DNA from: a virus
Reading direction: 5' to 3' (one strand)
IMG/VR virus record: IMGVR_UViG_3300036846_000310
Span: 1-44,411 of that record
Length of the DNA: 44,411 bases
The notes beneath the pieces were generated by a model. It made no database searches. It had not been told where the DNA came from and saw only the letters and a program-made list of their open reading frames with translations. Each line of letters opens with the position of its first letter. Position 1 is the stretch's first letter. Made by a program: the position numbers and the translations under genes. Below are positions 37,402 through 43,883 of the stretch, one piece after another.

Positions 37402-38210
37402 GCCGCGGCCCGCCTGGCGAGGTTCGCCCGCGCCTGCTCACGGACAACCCTGAGTTGCTCGTCGTTGAGTGACACCGGCTGCCACTTCGGCACCGCCGCG
37501 AGGGCTTTCTCGAGCGCCTGCTGGTGGGTCTGGTTTGGCTTCCGGCCTGGCGGTCCCTCGAAGTTTCGGAGCCTGCCGCCGAGGTGCAAAGCGACGCCGC
37601 CAGGCCTGCCTGCCGACCGCAGCTCAGCCGCCGCCTCGGCTCGTGCGGCGGCAATTTCGGCCTCGGACGGCGCAATCTCGGGCACGCGCGCGGGTTCAGA
37701 CTCATTAAGTAAGTTCTTATTAAGACTTACTTTCTTAGACTCTGCTTCTGATTCTGAGTCTGCTTCTAGAGTAATAGGCCCCCCACTAGGTTGCCTAATG
37801 GGGGGTATCGTAGGGTGGCTTGTGGGTGACCTATTAGGGGGGGTATTAGGGTCGGCGTGCCCATTCCAGCGTTTGGCGACGTGCTCCCTGCCCTCCTCCG
37901 ACCGGGTGGCATCGCGCACCATCCTGCGGCTGTAGATAACACCCTCGGTTGTGCGGCTGAACACGCCAGCCGCCTCCAGCTCGGCGGTCAGCTTGGCCGC
38001 TTCCTTCTCGCCGCACCCCGCGACCGAGGCGATCTGCTTCATCGTCGCCGCTCGCCCGTTGACCGTGACGTAGCCCTGCGGCGTGCCGTCGTGCGCCAGA
38101 CAGAGCAGTTCCATCCACAGGCCCCGTGCCGCGAGGCTGCACGTTCGCAGAGCGCCATCGCCCCGCCAGTCCTGCCACCAGAACTTCGACCAACGATGCC
38201 CATTGCTCAT
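37398..38210 (-). CDS. Phage replication initiator with N-terminal winged helix
   Basis: 270 residues. Residues 5-110 form a DNA-binding domain common in alphaproteobacterial phages: WSKFWWQDWRGDGALRTCSL, AARGLWMELLCLAHDG, then MKQIASVAGCGEKEAAKLTA and GVIYSRRMVRDATRSEEGRE. A Pro/Ser/Glu-rich linker (about 118-175) is encoded by an AT-rich, repeat-laden stretch that may be the origin. The C-terminal ~85 residues are helical and basic. The layout is that of lambda O: initiator with the origin inside its own gene. Confidence 0.7.
   Translation of the reverse strand: MSNGHRWSKFWWQDWRGDGALRTCSLAARGLWMELLCLAHDGTPQGYVTVNGRAATMKQIASVAGCGEKEAAKLTAELEAAGVFSRTTEGVIYSRRMVRDATRSEEGREHVAKRWNGHADPNTPPNRSPTSHPTIPPIRQPSGGPITLEADSESEAESKKVSLNKNLLNESEPARVPEIAPSEAEIAAARAEAAAELRSAGRPGGVALHLGGRLRNFEGPPGRKPNQTHQQALEKALAAVPKWQPVSLNDEQLRVVREQARANLARRAAA
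37705..37851. other. Candidate replication origin inside the initiator gene
   Basis: This stretch is much less GC-rich than its surroundings and full of repeats. AAGTAAGT (37705-37712) and ACTTACTT (37723-37730) are inverted arms. TCTGCTTCT occurs twice (37741-37749 and 37759-37767). CCCCCCACTAGG (37779-37790) and CCTAATGGGGGG (37794-37805) pair with one mismatch; CCTATTAGGGGGGGTAT recurs at 37830-37846. AT-rich DNA with G-tract iterons within a replication gene is the arrangement of lambdoid origins. Confidence 0.45.
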
Positions 38211-38536
38211 GCGACTGCCCTCAAAGCTATCCGGCGGCGGTTAACGCTTTCCCCGTGGTTCACGGCCTTCAGCATCGCCCACACCGTCTCGGCGAACGCC
38301 GCATCGGCCGCCATCAGCGCGTCGATCCGCCGCAGCGCATAGGCGACCGTGGTGTGGTCGCGGTTGCCGAACTCGCGGCCGATCTGCGGCAGGCTGGCCG
38401 GCGTCGCGTGCCGGCTCAGCCACATGCCGACCTGGCGCGACAAGGCGGCGCCCTGGCCGTTGCGGCGCGACAGCAGATCAAGCCGCGTCACGCCGAACCC
38501 GGCGCACACGGCCAACTGAATGTCATGAATGCTCAA
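38207..38536 (-). CDS. Stand-alone DnaA domain IV (DNA-binding) protein, TTG start
   Basis: 109 residues that correspond only to the C-terminal domain of DnaA: IQLAVCAGFGVTRLDLLSRR, GAALSRQVGMWLSRHATPAS, LPQIGREFGNRDHTTVAYAL, with the box-recognition motif GNRDHTTV at 57-64. The ATPase domain is absent. Such a protein could bind DnaA boxes at the host origin and compete with DnaA, or mark the phage origin; no clear DnaA box was found in the window. It starts TTG with TTGA overlap. Its ribosome site lies inside a hairpin (38539-38570). Confidence 0.85.
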   Translation of the reverse strand: MSIHDIQLAVCAGFGVTRLDLLSRRNGQGAALSRQVGMWLSRHATPASLPQIGREFGNRDHTTVAYALRRIDALMAADAAFAETVWAMLKAVNHGESVNRRRIALRAVA

Positions 38537-38706
38537 GACACACCTCCCTTGTCTGGACCCAAGAGGTGTGCGAAAAGGAGTTTGCTCGTGCTCCTTCTCG
38601 ACGCCCCCCGGCGTCCGGTGGAAACAAATACAGACCCGTCAGCGTCCTCATAACGCTGGCGGGTTTCGCTGTTATGCGCCTGAGAAATGAGTCGAGCAAC
38701 GCTCAT
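38533..38706 (-). CDS. 57-residue gene rich in RNA hairpins
   Basis: ATG 38706 overlaps the previous stop; TTGA links it to the DnaA-domain gene. The product is a basic, Ser/Arg-rich peptide (SVARLISQAHNSETRQRYED onward) with no recognised domain. Within its 174 bases lie three stable stems: 38634-38645 with 38653-38664, 38600-38605 with 38610-38615, and 38539-38546 with 38563-38570. The segment may act mainly as a regulatory RNA upstream of the DnaA-domain gene. Confidence 0.45.
   Translation of the reverse strand: MSVARLISQAHNSETRQRYEDADGSVFVSTGRRGASRRSTSKLLFAHLLGPDKGGVS
38539..38570 (-). promoter_or_regulatory. Hairpin covering the ribosome site of the DnaA-domain gene
   Basis: CACACCTC (38539-38546) pairs with GAGGTGTG (38563-38570). 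Read on the minus strand, the second arm contains GGGAGGTG, the only good ribosome site for the TTG at 38536. Folding would hide it unless ribosomes translating the 57-residue ORF open the stem, a translational-coupling switch. Confidence 0.5.
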
Positions 38707-39470
38707 GCCGCCGCGTCCTCGAACAGCGAGAACTGCCGGTCGAACACGTCCGGCCTGGCATGCACCGTGCCGCTGAACACCGAGATCACCAGCCACGAAT
38801 TGCGGAAGCGATTAAGATTGCCGCACAGAAGCGGTGGCGCCGTGGTCAGGTTCAGCGCCTCGCCCAGCGATAGCGCAGCCTCATCGCCGTGCTTGCGCAT
38901 CAGCTCGTAGCAGCCCCAATCCCGCAGCATTAGGTCGTGCCGGCCGCCCGCCTCGTCGATAAAGCGCAATCGCGGATGCCACCGGAACCGGCACGCCACC
39001 GACAACTCAGGCACGTCGCCGAACATATCCGGCGTCGGCGCCATCTCGGCGGTCTCGCCACGCTCGAGGTCGAGCTTAGGCAACTCAGTCGGTGCGATGA
39101 CACAGAGTGACAGCCGCCGCTCATTCGCCTGGGCGAGCGACGGCACCAGCAGGTCGCCGACGATCTCACGCTGTATGGCAGGCGCGATCTTGTCCTGCAC
39201 GCGGGCAATAACCCGGTTGATTTCCTCGTGCGCGCCCGGGCGCCGATCGCCACGGATCTTCCAGCTTTCTGCACGGCTGTCTTTGCCGTTGCGCTCCACC
39301 GGAATGCGCGACACCGACCAGCGTGGCGGCGAGCCGCGACGCGCCATCGGATAGATGCGAACCGGCTGCCGCAATTCGAGGCTATAACCGGCCGTGCATA
39401 CGAACTGCCGTCCGTCGCTGTTGGCTTCAGGCACCGTCTTGCCCAGCATGACGAAATCGTCGAGGGTCAT
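38703..39470 (-). CDS. Hypothetical phage protein (255 aa)
   Basis: ATG 39470 overlaps the previous stop. The N-terminal part has conserved-looking motifs (FVCTAGYSLELRQPVRIYPM, PPRWSVSRIPVERN, DSRAESWKIRG). The middle is a helix-beta region and the C-terminal ~50 residues include LLCGNLNRFRNSWLVISVFS. The first motifs look like a nucleotide- or nucleic-acid-binding fold, but no family name can be supported. It lies beside a DUF4326-containing protein, a pairing I believe recurs in phages. Confidence 0.55.
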   Translation of the reverse strand: MTLDDFVMLGKTVPEANSDGRQFVCTAGYSLELRQPVRIYPMARRGSPPRWSVSRIPVERNGKDSRAESWKIRGDRRPGAHEEINRVIARVQDKIAPAIQREIVGDLLVPSLAQANERRLSLCVIAPTELPKLDLERGETAEMAPTPDMFGDVPELSVACRFRWHPRLRFIDEAGGRHDLMLRDWGCYELMRKHGDEAALSLGEALNLTTAPPLLCGNLNRFRNSWLVISVFSGTVHARPDVFDRQFSLFEDAAA

Positions 39471-40195
39471 CCTTCCGCCCCCGCTAACTGGTCGGCGATC
39501 TCCTCCGCGCTGCCGTTGCCGCGCGCCTCCTGATTGACAATCTCCGCGATGATGTGGCCGTGGCATTGCTCGGGATGGCACCAGCAGCCGAGCACCTTGC
39601 CGCGCAACGTCGGTATAGTGCGCAACAGCGCCGCTTTGTGAGGCAGATAGAAACGCTCGAATAACGTGCAGACGGTATCGCGGTCGCCGTCGTCCGGCAT
39701 CTCAAACGGATTGCCCCAATCGGTCTTGCGGTCAATGCGCTCGTAACGGCTAGTCTCCTGCGCCCAGCCGATCAGCGCCTCGTCGAAGCCATCGCGCATA
39801 TTGGCGACAACGCATTCACCGGCCTCAGCCAAATCCCTGCGCGCAAGCTGGTCGTCCGTCCATATCGCCGCGGCAGCAGCCGATCCCTCGGACCTTTCCC
39901 GCGCTGCCTTCAACGCGCCGATCTGTCCCGCTTCCGCAATATCCGCTATCGATAGCGTCCGTTCTTCTACTGCATTGAATAGCTGTATATACCGCCTCGC
40001 CGTGCTCCACGGTACGCCGGCTTCTTGCTCGACCCAGCGTTCCCAGCCGCCACGCGGGATGCTCTCATCCGCTTTGGCCTCGGCAAGCCAGCGCCCGGCT
40101 TCAACGGCGCGCTCTGCCAGGTTCTCACTGGCACCTCGGACATCGTTGTGCGCCATACGGATTTCCGCCGCGAGCACTGTCAGACGATTGCTCAT
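39467..40195 (-). CDS. DUF3102-DUF4326 fusion protein
   Basis: 242 residues. Residues 1-75 fit DUF3102: AAEIRMAHNDVRGASENLAE, RAVEAGRWLAEAKADES, WVEQEAGVPWSTARRYIQLF, a phage helical domain. Residues about 155-230 fit DUF4326: YERIDRKTDWGNPFEMPDDG, then LFERFYLPHKAALLRTIPTL, RGKVLGCWCHPEQCHG with the CWC...CHG metal-binding motif. Both domains are of unknown function. ATGA overlaps on both sides. Confidence 0.75.
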   Translation of the reverse strand: MSNRLTVLAAEIRMAHNDVRGASENLAERAVEAGRWLAEAKADESIPRGGWERWVEQEAGVPWSTARRYIQLFNAVEERTLSIADIAEAGQIGALKAARERSEGSAAAAAIWTDDQLARRDLAEAGECVVANMRDGFDEALIGWAQETSRYERIDRKTDWGNPFEMPDDGDRDTVCTLFERFYLPHKAALLRTIPTLRGKVLGCWCHPEQCHGHIIAEIVNQEARGNGSAEEIADQLAGAEG

Positions 40196-40479
40196 CCCGC
40201 CACCTCGCTGAACACCAACTCGCCGCCGTGCCGCGGCCCGCTCACGTCCCACCACCCCGCGAACTCGGCCACGCGACCGCGATAGCACTCGCCCTCCGCG
40301 ATCAGGTGCCCGACGCCCACGAGGAACGTCCCGCAATCCCACAGGCTGACATCCAGCGCGCCGATGCCGCGCCGCGCCCGGACGGTGACCACCAGCTCGC
40401 CGCGCACCAGCTCGCCCTCCGACGTGCCCTCGCCGGTCGGACGCATGACGACGCGGTGCGTGGCGATGGTGGCGCTCAC
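40192..40479 (-). CDS. Hypothetical beta-rich protein (95 aa)
   Basis: The sequence alternates strands (ELVRGELVVTVRARRGIGAL, then FLVGVGHLIAEGECYRGRVA) and ends with a hydrophobic WWDVSG segment. ATGA overlaps link it to the C5 methyltransferase and the DUF3102 gene. No family is recognised. Confidence 0.5.
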   Translation of the reverse strand: MSATIATHRVVMRPTGEGTSEGELVRGELVVTVRARRGIGALDVSLWDCGTFLVGVGHLIAEGECYRGRVAEFAGWWDVSGPRHGGELVFSEVAG

Positions 40480-41219
40480 GACCCCGCCTCCGCGCGCAGG
40501 ATCGCCTCGCCGATAAGCTGGGGAATGTGCGGGATCAGGCTGTTGCCTATGGCTCGATTGCGCTCCATCCCGAAGGCAACGCCATCAGCGCCTCCGTAAA
40601 GCGCGGATGGATCTTCCAGCCATGCTCCCCAACCAGCGCGTGAACGCGCGAGACAGTCGATTGCCTGTATCGCCCGCTGCGATTGTGAAGCGGTATGCCG
40701 AACCCCCGCCCGTCCATGCTCGCCGTCGGGGTAGGCCACAACGAACACCCGCTGTCGCATGTGTGGGGCACCCATTGAGCACGCCGATACAACCGACCAC
40801 TCCGCATCGAACCCGCGCTCGGAAAGGTCGCGGAGAACTGCTCCCAGTTCCCCGTCAAGCAGGGCTGGGACGTTCTCCACCAGCGCGTATCCGGGTCGTA
40901 GCTCGCGAATAAGTCGTGCGAACTCGGACCAAAGACCTGAACGATCGCCGGCCAGGCCCCGTCCAGTTCCGGCGCGAGACAGGTCCTGGCAGGGAAATCC
41001 GCCACAAATGACATCGACGCCGATGCCATCAGCGGCAAGCCGCGCTGCCGTGAGGGATCGAACGTCGTCATAGATCGGCACTCCTGGCCAATGTTTCGCT
41101 AGGATGCGGCGGGGGAACGGCTCGCACTCGCAGAAGGCGACGGTGCGGAAGCCGCCGGTGCGTTCCAACCCGAGGCTGAAGGCACCCAAGCCGCTAAAGA
41201 GATCGAGCACGCGCATCAT
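40476..41219 (-). CDS. DNA cytosine-5 methyltransferase
   Basis: 247 residues from ATG 41219. Motifs in order: I DLFSGLGAFSLGLE (6-19), IV GGFPCQDLS with catalytic Cys77, VI ENVPALL (116-122), VIII RQRVFVVAYP (155-164), X GNSLIPHIPQLIGEAI. The target-recognition region is very short (about 50 residues). It may protect phage DNA from restriction. No partner restriction enzyme is seen nearby apart from the VRR-NUC nuclease downstream in sequence but upstream in transcription. Confidence 0.9.
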   Translation of the reverse strand: MMRVLDLFSGLGAFSLGLERTGGFRTVAFCECEPFPRRILAKHWPGVPIYDDVRSLTAARLAADGIGVDVICGGFPCQDLSRAGTGRGLAGDRSGLWSEFARLIRELRPGYALVENVPALLDGELGAVLRDLSERGFDAEWSVVSACSMGAPHMRQRVFVVAYPDGEHGRAGVRHTASQSQRAIQAIDCLARSRAGWGAWLEDPSALYGGADGVAFGMERNRAIGNSLIPHIPQLIGEAILRAEAGS

Positions 41220-41617
41220 GCCGCCACCGATGCCCGCAGCGGTACGCCACATTCGCGCAGGGATGCCTCAACCTGGCCAAGCGACCGGCACAGCATGACC
41301 TCGGCGCCGCAATAGATCAGTTTGCGCGCAACTGACCGCTGCGCCGGCGACTGCGTGCCCTTGGGGGCCTTCAGTTCAATGAACGCCGCGCGTCCGCGAT
41401 GAACGACCAGCAGATCCGGCGCACCTCGCAGGACACCGAGACCCGCAAGCCGCGCCGCGGCTTTCTTCGAGCGCAGGCCGCCGTTGGGGATGTGCATGAA
41501 GCAGGCGTCCGACGGCAGCGCCAACGCCAGGAACTTGCAGACATCGCGCTGCAAATCATCCTCGACGTGCCGCCGCACCACCGTCCGCTGCGGCAGCAGG
41601 TCCAGCGCCGCGCTCAT
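41216..41617 (-). CDS. VRR-NUC domain nuclease
   Basis: 133 residues. The core is the PD-(D/E)xK-type VRR-NUC fold: a leading helix (VVRRHVEDDLQRDVCKFLAL), then FMHIPNGGLRS, GAPDLLVVHRGRAAFIELKA with the D and ExK catalytic set, and SPAQRSVARKLIYCGAEVML. Phage versions are Holliday-junction or flap nucleases. ATGA overlaps link it to gcrA and the C5 methyltransferase. Confidence 0.9.
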   Translation of the reverse strand: MSAALDLLPQRTVVRRHVEDDLQRDVCKFLALALPSDACFMHIPNGGLRSKKAAARLAGLGVLRGAPDLLVVHRGRAAFIELKAPKGTQSPAQRSVARKLIYCGAEVMLCRSLGQVEASLRECGVPLRASVAA

Positions 41618-42231
41618 GCCGCGCTCTCCCATTGGGACGACCCGCGCACGAACGCCCGCCGCTTGTGCTCGATGCACCACGAATACCCCGGCACCGCCGG
41701 CTGCCCGCACATCGTCCAGTCCGGCTTTTCGCCGTCGATCCACTGGCAAGACCGCACCGTGCCCACTGGCCCCGTGACCGGCCCCGTCGCGGGCCTCGGA
41801 GGCACCGTCAGCGGCACCGGCGGCCGCTTGCCCAGCGACACCAGACGCGCCGTTTCGACGGCCTGAGCGCCCCGCCACTGCGCCAGCGTGGGCACCCGCT
41901 CGGGCTGCGGCATCGGCGGCCTGGCAGCGCGTGGATCGCGCTTCGGCTTCGGTGGCTTGGGTTGCGCCGCCTCCGGTCCCGGCTTGAGCGGCGACGGCCG
42001 GTGCAGGCCGATCCTGTGCGCGCGGCCGATGACAGCGTTCTTGCCGCAACCGAGCAGCACGCCGATCTGGTTGGCGCTCACGCCGTCATGCCACAGGTGC
42101 AGCAGCGCGGTGCTGGTGCGGTCGTCCCAGCGGAACCGCGACGCCCGCCCGGCGCATTCGTCGGAGCAGTAGAGCGCGTGCGTGCGCACCGCCGCGAAGC
42201 AGCCGTCCCGCATGCAGCGGAGGCCGGTCAT
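41614..42231 (-). CDS. GcrA-like cell-cycle regulator (complete copy)
   Basis: 205 residues. The N-terminal C-x4-C-x10-C-x3-C finger (C6, C11, C22, C26) precedes the GcrA helix-turn-helix: FRWDDRTSTALLHLWHDGVS, ANQIGVLLGCGKNAVIGRAH, RIGLHR (residues 33-78). A Pro/Arg linker and the typical GcrA C-terminus CQWIDGEKPDWTMCGQPAVP then CIEHKRRAF (162-193) complete it. GcrA recruits RNA polymerase sigma70 to methylated GANTC promoters in Alphaproteobacteria. The phage copy may redirect that regulon; the added zinc finger is unusual. Confidence 0.85.
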   Translation of the reverse strand: MTGLRCMRDGCFAAVRTHALYCSDECAGRASRFRWDDRTSTALLHLWHDGVSANQIGVLLGCGKNAVIGRAHRIGLHRPSPLKPGPEAAQPKPPKPKRDPRAARPPMPQPERVPTLAQWRGAQAVETARLVSLGKRPPVPLTVPPRPATGPVTGPVGTVRSCQWIDGEKPDWTMCGQPAVPGYSWCIEHKRRAFVRGSSQWESAA

Positions 42232-42237
42232 GTGCGC
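42048..42237. repeat. Right copy of the ~42-kb terminal redundancy
   Basis: Partner of 1-190, about 98% identical. Homology continues in patches to 44411 with a different immunity allele. See the left copy. Confidence 0.85.
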
Positions 42238-42320
42238 CCCCACCGGCGCTGCCACCGCCGCGCCCGGCGCAGCGCCAGCCACAGCAGCCAGCGGAGGTGG
42301 AGGGCTTGCAGCGCGCGCAT
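42228..42320 (-). CDS. 30-residue cationic peptide, right copy
   Basis: Reads MRALQALHLRWLLWLALRRA followed by an Arg/Trp tail; only the N-terminal third differs from the left copy at 372-464. The start overlaps the Dam-type methylase stop and the stop overlaps the gcrA start (both ATGA). Conservation with different flanking genes supports a real, or at least functionally coupled, ORF. Confidence 0.6.
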   Translation of the reverse strand: MRALQALHLRWLLWLALRRARRWQRRWGRT

Positions 42321-42814
42321 CAGTCTGCCGCCTCGTCGAACAACGACAACTGCCACGACGCGTTGATGCGGTAGACGTTCTCTTGGTCCGGCAGGACGCT
42401 GGGATCCACGACCTCCCGCGTCGGCTCAAGCACGAAAGCTGCGATGTGCCGCCCGGTGCCGGCGCCCGGCATGCCATCCTCGGTGGCGCACCATTTCACA
42501 TCGCGCAGGTTGCGGACCTTGGCGCCCGCCTCGAGCAGCAGCAACACCCACTTATCGACTGGGAACACGAACACTACCCGCTTGCCCTTGGCGTGCTCGC
42601 GCAGCGCCTTGCGCACCCAAGCGGTCGGCCCCTTGAATGGCGGATTGACGTAGTTCGACCGGCCCCACTCGCAGTGCAGCCCGTCGAAGCCCTCGGGCCG
42701 CGGGAACGGGCACGGGTCGAAGTCGAAGGCGAACTCGTTGTGCAGCGCCCGCATCAGTTCCGGCGGCGTCAGCCAATAGTGCCGCCCGTCGCGGCTGTTG
42801 GCTTCGTAGGTCAC
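42320..42814 (-). CDS. Phage Dam-type N6-adenine methyltransferase (GTG start)
   Basis: 164 residues from GTG 42814, overlapping the 62-residue ORF stop (GTGA). Signature: YWLTPPELMRALHNEFAFDF, DPCPFPRPEGFDG and SNYVNPPFKG with the catalytic NPPF (57-60), as in the compact Dam family of phages. It is absent from the left-end allele, where the 62-residue ORF joins the 30-residue peptide. It lies directly upstream of gcrA, whose host relatives read adenine methylation. The target site is not known. Confidence 0.85.
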   Translation of the reverse strand: MTYEANSRDGRHYWLTPPELMRALHNEFAFDFDPCPFPRPEGFDGLHCEWGRSNYVNPPFKGPTAWVRKALREHAKGKRVVFVFPVDKWVLLLLEAGAKVRNLRDVKWCATEDGMPGAGTGRHIAAFVLEPTREVVDPSVLPDQENVYRINASWQLSLFDEAAD

Positions 42815-42999
42815 GCCGCACCCGCGCAAAAAGGCCGGGCAGCGTTGTGGCCGCCGCCCGGCAAGTGCGGGGTATTGAGCGCCGGCAGCCCCGCGCCGGC
42901 CGCGGATGCGCGCCACTGTTGGGGAGGCGGCGCGAATAGATCAAAGTTGATTGATTGCGATACGCGCATGGCGAGCCACGGCAGGGCGCGCGCGTCCAT
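42811..42999 (-). CDS. 62-residue conserved phage protein, right copy
   Basis: Starts MDARALPWLAMRVSQSINFD, then FAPPPQQWRASAAGAGLP. The N-terminal 39 residues align with the left copy (464-652); the C-terminus differs. GTGA coupling to the Dam-type methylase. Function unknown. Confidence 0.55.
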   Translation of the reverse strand: MDARALPWLAMRVSQSINFDLFAPPPQQWRASAAGAGLPALNTPHLPGGGHNAARPFCAGAA

Positions 43000-43001
43000 A
43001 C

Positions 43002-43043
43002 TCAGAGACCGGCGGAAACGGGGTGGCTTGGTGCTCCGCTCAT
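43002..43043 (-). CDS. 13-residue micro-ORF, right copy
   Basis: MSGAPSHPVSAGL then TGA, starting in the stop of the Cro-like gene (ATGA, 43040-43043). Same length, position and overlaps as the left copy (655-696) despite 8 codon differences, half of them silent and the rest conservative. Confidence 0.5.
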   Translation of the reverse strand: MSGAPSHPVSAGL

Positions 43044-43270
43044 GGCGCGGCCGCCTCGCACAGCCGCCGCCGGCGCGGCGGGCCATCGTAGAGGTCGGGC
43101 CGGAGCCGACGGCGGGAAATGCCGGTGATCCTCGCCACCGCCCCTAAATGCCGCTCAGGCACGCGCCGCCACTGGCTGACGGCCGCGCGGGTGACGCCCA
43201 CCGCCGCCGCAATCCGCGTCACGGCCAGCCGTTCGCTCAACGCCAGTTCCAGGACGGCATCGCGCTCCAT
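43040..43270 (-). CDS. Cro/YdaS-like regulator (right allele)
   Basis: 76 residues with a YdaS-type helix-turn-helix: AVLELALSERLAVTRIAAAV, GVTRAAVSQWRRVPERHLGA, VARITGISRRRLRPDLYDG. It differs almost throughout from the left-allele protein at 693-914 but fills the same place. The start codon is seven bases from a candidate -10, so the message is probably leaderless. Confidence 0.8.
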   Translation of the reverse strand: MERDAVLELALSERLAVTRIAAAVGVTRAAVSQWRRVPERHLGAVARITGISRRRLRPDLYDGPPRRRRLCEAAAP

Positions 43271-43277
43271 GCAACCT

Positions 43278-43306
43278 AGCTTACGTAACCGGGCGCCGCT
43301 TTACAA
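43278..43306 (-). promoter_or_regulatory. Candidate promoter and operator of the right Cro-like gene
   Basis: On the minus strand TTGTAA (43306-43301) and TAAGCT (43283-43278) are 17 bases apart. TTACGTAA (43281-43288), a perfect palindrome, overlaps the -10. It matches the TTAC/GTAA arms of the two other right-allele operators. Confidence 0.45.
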
Positions 43307-43319
43307 TCCCGCAATCGGG

Positions 43320-43350
43320 TTGCGATAGATACCTTACGCGAGATAAGGTA
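43320..43350 (+). promoter_or_regulatory. Repressor promoter with operator (right allele)
   Basis: TTGCGA (43320-43325) and TAAGGT (43344-43349) are 18 bases apart. The inverted repeat TACCTTA (43330-43336) / TAAGGTA (43344-43350) overlaps the -10, so the repressor likely regulates itself. It shares CTTA/TAAG arms with the sites at 43281 and 43839, and differs from the TTTCAC operators of the left allele. Confidence 0.5.
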
Positions 43351-43376
43351 AGCCGCCTCAAGGAGTGGGCAGTGTG

Positions 43377-43790
43377 ATGCAGATCGGCGACCGGATGCGT
43401 GCCGCGCGCGAACGCTGCGGTATGACGCAAAGCGAACTTGCGGCCAAGCTGGGCGTCTCGGCGCCCACGGTGACGCTATGGGAAAATCAGCGAAACCGCC
43501 GGGCAGTAAATGTGAAATATCTCGAGCCGATAGCTGCGGCCCTCAATATCCGCGTGGGAGAACTACTTGGGGAAAGCCCGCCGAGTGAGCAGCCGCAACT
43601 GGTCGCGGAAGGCCCCGCCGAGATCCAGTTGCTCCGCCTGTTTAGGTTAATGCCTGAGAAATTGAAGCTCGTGCAGTTGGCACAGTTCGTCCAGTGCGCT
43701 GGTCTCAGCGATTTCAACAGCCAGGCTCGCAACAATGTCCGCGGGTATGACGCGCCCGTGTTTAGCGGCGAGGGCCACGAGTCGCGCTAG
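43377..43790 (+). CDS. XRE-family immunity repressor (right allele)
   Basis: 137 residues from ATG 43377 (AAGGAG at 43360-43365; GTG 43374 also possible). The XRE domain is classical: MRAARERCGMTQSELAAKLG, VSAPTVTLWENQRNRR, then YLEPIAAALNIRVGELL (residues 6-62). A C-terminal helical segment (LRLFRLMPEKLKLVQLAQFV) may dimerise. No peptidase domain. Unrelated in sequence to the left-end repressor at 1014-1295. Confidence 0.85.
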   Translation: MQIGDRMRAARERCGMTQSELAAKLGVSAPTVTLWENQRNRRAVNVKYLEPIAAALNIRVGELLGESPPSEQPQLVAEGPAEIQLLRLFRLMPEKLKLVQLAQFVQCAGLSDFNSQARNNVRGYDAPVFSGEGHESR

Positions 43791-43826
43791 ACGGCCAATA
43801 TTTTCGGCCGCATCGCAATCCGAGTA

Positions 43827-43855
43827 TTGCAAACATAGCTTACATTGCGTAAGGT
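43827..43855 (+). promoter_or_regulatory. Early rightward promoter with operator (right allele)
   Basis: TTGCAA (43827-43832) and TAAGGT (43850-43855) are 17 bases apart. The palindrome CTTAC (43839-43843), five bases, GTAAG (43849-43853) covers spacer and -10. It occupies the same relative place as the promoter/operator at 1477-1505 in the left allele. Confidence 0.55.
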
Positions 43856-43883
43856 GGCTTCCGGCATTTGACGGAAGCACATC

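Noticed and set aside
38634-38664. Rho-independent terminator in the 57-residue gene
   Set aside because: The stem is strong but no T-run follows on either strand, so it is reported as structure only.
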